Origin: Oxytricha trifallax
Taxonomy: Eukaryota; Ciliophora; Spirotrichea; Sporadotrichida; Oxytrichidae
Assembly (NCBI GenBank): GCA_000711775.1
Contig: ARYC01017065.1
Coordinates: forward strand, 1-64,000
DNA length: 64,000 nucleotides
Direction: 5' to 3'
The first letter of the stretch is position 1. Every line of letters begins with the position of its first letter. The notes below the pieces were generated by a model. It worked only from the letters and a program-made list of their open reading frames with translations. It made no database searches and had not been told where the DNA came from. Positions 59,373 to 64,000 of this stretch are shown here, piece after piece. The position numbers and the translations under genes are program-made.

Positions 59373-61399
59373 AGATTTATACAACAAAATTAAATCAAGA
59401 ATAAAGTATTGATATTTATAAAATTATAGTAATCAATAAAAATAACTATTTAACAAGTTATTAAAAACTAAATGACTTGAATTAAATTGAATATATTCCA
59501 TTTTTTTCCAAAAAATATTCTTAAAATTTGGAAAATCATATTTTTAATAGCATAAGAATCAAAAAATATTAATTATTGATGAGTAATTCATTTAATGTCA
59601 GAGTATAAATTTCATGTATGAAAAATAATACAAAATTGCTATAAAACATATTCAATTTCAACCCCACTTTAAATATAATCTATATTCTGATAATAAAATG
59701 TTGGCAATTTTAATTTATATTCCGATTTTTCATATCTCATTGGCATAGTTCCCAAGATTTACAAACATTGTTTTTATTTCGACTATAGAATTTGATTCTC
59801 CTCAATTATCTATAATAAAAAAGCTTAAATGAAGCACTTTTATTTATTATTTAATAAAGAAATAGATTCATGTATTTATATAAGAATCCCATTCAATAAG
59901 TTTATTTAATTTTTACTAGATAAGTTTTATTTATTTTACTATGAAAAAGAGTACTATATATTTGTAAATTCGATTTTAATCTAACTCTAATTATTTTCAA
60001 CCAATAATAATGATATTTTAATTTAACTGTTCTTTATTCCTAATCTTCGTTTTTAATTTATTAAATCGATTTTATTATTAAAACATATATATAATTATTT
60101 TAATTATGCCTAATATTTCTCCCTTAGAAAAAATATTTTTGTAATAATAATAATATGAGTTTGGTTATTAATATTTTAGTGTCATTTGATCGAGATATCA
60201 TGAAGGAGTTCGATTCAAAAGATAAGAAGTAAATTTTAATAAAAAATGATATTTTTTATAGGAGGTAGGATGGTCAAATAGAGCAGAGAGGTAAAAATAA
60301 AAAAAATTAATCATGAACCGAATTAGGATTTTGATGTTTTTTGTGAAATTAAATTTTGTATGAACTTAGGATTTCGAAAAATATTTTGCACCTACTTACC
60401 CTATCCCCCATATTCTCTAGGTTTCTATAAAAATAACTCCCAATAATTTTTAATTCAATAATTAATGTATTTTTTGAATTCATAAATAAATCATAATTTA
60501 GCAATATTATAGGCTTTTAACTATAAATTTTGCATTTGATAATAATTTCATTAACATTGTTCATAAAAAACTTTTCTTTGATTGTACTTTATTAAATAAA
60601 TATAACTATAAATATACAAAAATCATGTAATTTATAAAAAAGTAAAAGATAAAATCTTCCATAGATTTGAATAATTTTCAAGATTTTTTATTGATAAAAA
60701 TTTATAATTATAGATATTGGATTTTTAATGATTGCAGGAATGATGGGTCCTTAATTCTAGATTATCGAATTTAAATATTAGCTTATTTATATATTTATAC
60801 ATATAAAGGATGCTAAATATACATTATTAAAATTTCCTAAGTACACGTCCACTATGGCTTCTATTGTTTAGAATTCGTTCACTTTTCATTATACTATTTA
60901 AATATACTAATTTGATATATTCTCTTAATATTCTTAAATTATGATATATCACTTATTCTGGATATACAAAAGAGTCTTTAATACTTTCAAGCATGGATGC
61001 TTAGATAAAATAATTTAATTGTGATTATTTAATATTCTAATTTGAATTGGATATATTTTATTAATAAAATAATTGAAGTTAGTTTTATGATTTTTTTTAA
61101 GTTTCATTAAAATTTATTTTATTTATTAAAAAATTATAGAAACTTTATAAAAATTTTAAACAATATAAATTTTTAAAAGAATATTTTATATTTAATAAAT
61201 ACTTTTCTATTTTTATTTTTTTAATATCTTTTAATTAATTTTTAATTTATATATATTGCTTACAAATCAATTAATAATATCAAATAATTTATTTTTATTA
61301 TTATTAATCTAATATTATTTAAACCATTTCATTTATAAGCAAAAAATAAAACCATATAACTCACATTTTAAATTCAAATAAATTTAGTTAAAAATAATA
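59373..61399. other. A+T-rich DNA without a recognised gene
   Basis: Read on both strands with UAR=Gln; no convincing coding block, RNA gene or element seen. Confidence 0.4.
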
Positions 61400-63340
61400 A
61401 TGAATTGTAGATTTTTTCTTAAAATAATGCTTCAATTGATAAGTCTCTTGGTGATGCTATATGCTTTTCTGAATAAGAAACAATTATGATTATTTTAATT
61501 ATATAAATATATTCATTAATTAGATTCTTCTTAGAGATCAAGCTGTAGACACCAAGTTTGAAAGATATGCAATTAATTTCACTAACAGTTATGGTACTTA
61601 GTTATAGAAACCACAGTGTCATGATATTATCAAAAAAATTAAAGAACATTATATATGTATGCATTTATTTTGTTTCAAAAGATATTGAGTATAAACGAGG
61701 TGGCAACATTAGTGTGTTAGGATATTAAATAATTTATAGTTAAATGTGGAGGGTAAATTAATATTGGTTTTTTTTAAGTTAATTAGTTAGTTAATTTGAT
61801 TAACATCAATTATATTTTTAACATTTCACTGTTTTATACAATATCAAATCATCAATCTTAGTCGTGACGTAATCGTGTCTGAGTGAGTTGACGTGGCAAT
61901 TCCGTGACGTGGCAGTCATGAAGTAAAAAACTCCGAAAAAATCAGTCTCGCTATCACTTAGTCTCCTCCTAAATCAAAATTTCAGCCAGTTATAACCCGG
62001 GGACAGAGGTCGCAGATTTCAACTAAAATGACAGAAGCTGGAGAAAAACGCTTACCGGTTCCACCGCTGCTGGGAAACGTAATCCCTGTCCTTTCACTGT
62101 GGTAGCTTCAGCACCTTTAACCGGTGTGGGAGAAAAATCCTTATCGTTGGCATCAATGGTTTTCGTCTTCTCACTTTTGAGGGCAGAGCGTACCTTCATC
62201 CTGCTCCCAATTACCTTGGAAACTGAACTCAAGGAAGTAGATCATCTAATCCCCGTAAATCTTAGGATCCAGCCCACTTGAAGAGTTTAGTAGTTGAAAG
62301 ATTGAACGCCGCCGACTGTTCCTCGTGCGATTGCGCCTAGCCACACCCTACCTATTCTCGATAGGCCTTAGTGTAATAGAAAGCTCTATTAGAAAGTCCT
62401 AAGTAAGGTTGGTCTTACCTAGCAATATGGTTTTTTTTAAAAATATAATATTTATTTATAAAATCAACTTATTTTGTATTAGCATCTTGAGAAAAATTGC
62501 CATAAATATATATTTTATAAAGTCACATTTCATTTTGCGAATCATTCAAAAATTAAAAAAATCATGAACTTTCGTTTCAAATTATGTTTATAATTTTGTA
62601 TAAAAATAAAACTATTTAATAAATGCTTTGAATATTTTGTTTTAAATATAATTTTAATATTTAGTTTAATCATAATTATTATTTTCGTGATTTAAAAATC
62701 TTATTATAAAATATAATTTTTTTAGACTAAAATAAAATAATTAACAAAATATAATTTAATTAATACTATATTTTAGAAACTAGAATATAATAAAAAATAA
62801 ATTAAATCTTATTCAAGAGATTTTTTATTATATTTTCATCAATTCTTCTAATTTATATATTATCTTTTAGGATCTGACTATTAACCCTAAAACAATTTTT
62901 CAAATTATAAATTTGGAAGACATAAATTTAAATGAAAAATAATCAAGTGAGTTAAATTAATAATAAATTATGCTATTTATACTTTTTATTTTCATCTACC
63001 TTTTCTATATTATTATTTCAAATTTATTTTATTTAATAAAAAAAAAGCATAAAATTATTAACACAGGCATATAAAATCGATTTTAAGTAAACTTTTTATT
63101 ACTTAAAAAAAAATTTTTATTATGTAGAAAATAACAAAAGCAAAAGATTTGCAATTAAATATTAATTTTAGAAGTTACTTAGCGTTTTATGGTATTTAAA
63201 TTATTAATTCATCTCATGATTGAAAATAAAATATAAAATCTAAGTTTTGAAATTTAGACATTTAGAAACAAATGAATAGCATTTTAAATGTCCATTACTG
63301 CTTTTCATCAAAATCTGTAACTGAATTACTTTACTAATTT
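61400..63340 (+). CDS. Secreted-protein-like gene, partial, several blocks
   Basis: ATG 61400 starts MNCRFFLKIMLQLISLLVML, a signal peptide. After an IES comes AVDTKFERYAINFTNSYGTQ and LQKPQCHDIIKKIKEHYI (about 61540-61655), then DIEYKRGGNISVLG (about 61685). A G+C-rich island follows. Coding-like blocks resume at about 62870 (DLTINPKTIFQIINLEDINL) and 63255 (DIQKQMNSILNVHYCFSSKS). Cys residues and the leader suggest an extracellular protein. The joining of the later blocks to this gene is inferred from strand and order only. No stop found. Confidence 0.45.
61856..62440. other. G+C-rich island of unknown origin
   Basis: About 580 bp of nearly balanced base composition with sharp edges in A+T-rich DNA. 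GTGACGT occurs repeatedly near 61863-61908 (GTGACGTGGCA once in full) and a palindromic-looking CTATTCTCGATAGG lies near 62351. The minus strand is open for about 70 codons (KVRSALKSEKTKTIDANDKD), with a splice-donor-like GTAAGCG near 62053; the plus strand is open for about 60 codons. Nothing is recognisable as rRNA, tRNA or a known gene. It lies inside an IES of the surrounding gene, or it is a foreign or chimeric segment. Confidence 0.5.
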
Positions 63341-64000
63341 TTAGTAAAGAGTTATTTTAATTATTTAACTTCTTTAACAATAATTATAGGAATCTTCATT
63401 ATTTAAATAGAAAAATTATAATATATCAATAAAAAAATTTGAATGTCATAAATCATATACCCCATATTTATTAAATTTTGGCGAATTTTTTTATAAATGT
63501 CTTAAAAAAAGAAAAACTGTAAATATTAATTGATTTTTACCTCAGTCATAAATGTTAAAAATTTAAAAAAAATTAATTATCATAGTAGATGCAAATTTAA
63601 ATTAATTTATTATATTAATTGAATTTATGAGGATTTGTGAAAAGGCTAAGGAAAATTCAACCTATTTGAGCTATAATAGTTACTATTTTTTTAATTGTTT
63701 ATGCCTAAACTAATTTTACAAAAATTTTATTTATAAAGTAAATTTCTACTAATAAAAGTACAATTAATTTATCACTTTAAATTTTCCCAAGTTTAAAAGT
63801 TATTATCAATTATTAAAAAAATAAATATTTTCTCTTAAAATCATATAGTAAGAGTTTTAGGCTTAAAATATTAACTTTAATAAGCCATTCTCATTTTTCT
63901 TAAAATTATATACTTTATTTTAAAAATAAAAATTTCTTAAACTTACTGCAAATCCAGTTTTTGCTGAAATGACTAAATATAACCTATTGTCTTAATCATC
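62441..64000. other. A+T-rich DNA with scattered coding-like blocks
   Basis: Apart from the two blocks credited to the gene starting at 61400 (near 62870 and 63255) I see no feature; IES-like sequence to the window end. Confidence 0.4.

Noticed and set aside
62099-62281. Plus-strand ORF in the G+C-rich island as a gene
   Set aside because: Overlaps an equally long minus-strand frame; no homology recognised, so neither is called.
1-64000. rRNA, tRNA and riboswitches
   Set aside because: Looked for conserved rRNA cores and tRNA TTCGA arms with A and B boxes; no convincing case seen by eye.

Overview
This window looks like germline (micronuclear) DNA of a spirotrich ciliate of the Oxytricha/Stylonychia kind. 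The evidence is: (1) very high A+T; (2) protein-coding stretches in which TAA and TAG must be read as Gln and TGA ends genes; (3) C4A4 telomere-type repeats at the ends of DNA transposons, the hallmark of telomere-bearing elements (TBE); (4) genes cut into short coding blocks (MDSs) by A+T-rich non-coding inserts (IESs), some of which collapse exactly at short direct repeats (pointers) to restore the reading frame; (5) very short GT-AG introns of 25-37 bp. Under the standard code almost no ORFs are seen, so the calls below come from reading with UAR=Gln and from comparing paralogs inside the window.

Layout. 331-2146, 4202-18620 and 44292-56748 are three direct-orientation paralogs (C, A, B; C is cut by the window start) of one large secreted-then-multispanning membrane protein. 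All end with the same C-terminus, and A and B share a signal peptide and a Cys-containing extracellular region. Between A and B lie an unrecognised, broken minus-strand gene (19253-20615), a complete ABCA-type transporter (20785-27340), a degenerate protein kinase (30180-31250), a minus-strand gene of unknown function (about 32950-34460), a 4.76-kb TBE transposon carrying transposase, 22-kDa-type and zinc-finger/kinase genes (34835-39598), and minus-strand coding blocks including a Gln-rich gene (39660-43360). After B come coding blocks of two more plus-strand genes (57285-57790 and 61400-63340). The second is interrupted by a G+C-rich island of unknown origin.

Mobile DNA. Three families insert into the genes. 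(i) TBE-type elements make ANT target duplications. (ii) A TA-flanked, roughly 415-bp palindromic MITE family has three good copies and one relic. (iii) A roughly 365-440-bp MITE family starts with a G-run and ends with a C-run, with about six copies and 5-9-bp direct repeats. Because A, B and C are paralogs, several insertions have an empty site in the same window. In five cases removing the element plus one copy of the repeat restores the reading frame exactly, so these elements behave as recently gained IESs. Two further large inverted repeats (423-bp and 387-bp arms) are perfect over their whole length. One IES in gene A contains a 645-bp segment that reads as one frame only with UGA=Trp and is probably a mitochondrial insertion.

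No rRNA, tRNA or CRISPR array was recognised. Limits: block edges are approximate unless a pointer or splice site is given, all translation was done by eye, and no database search was possible.
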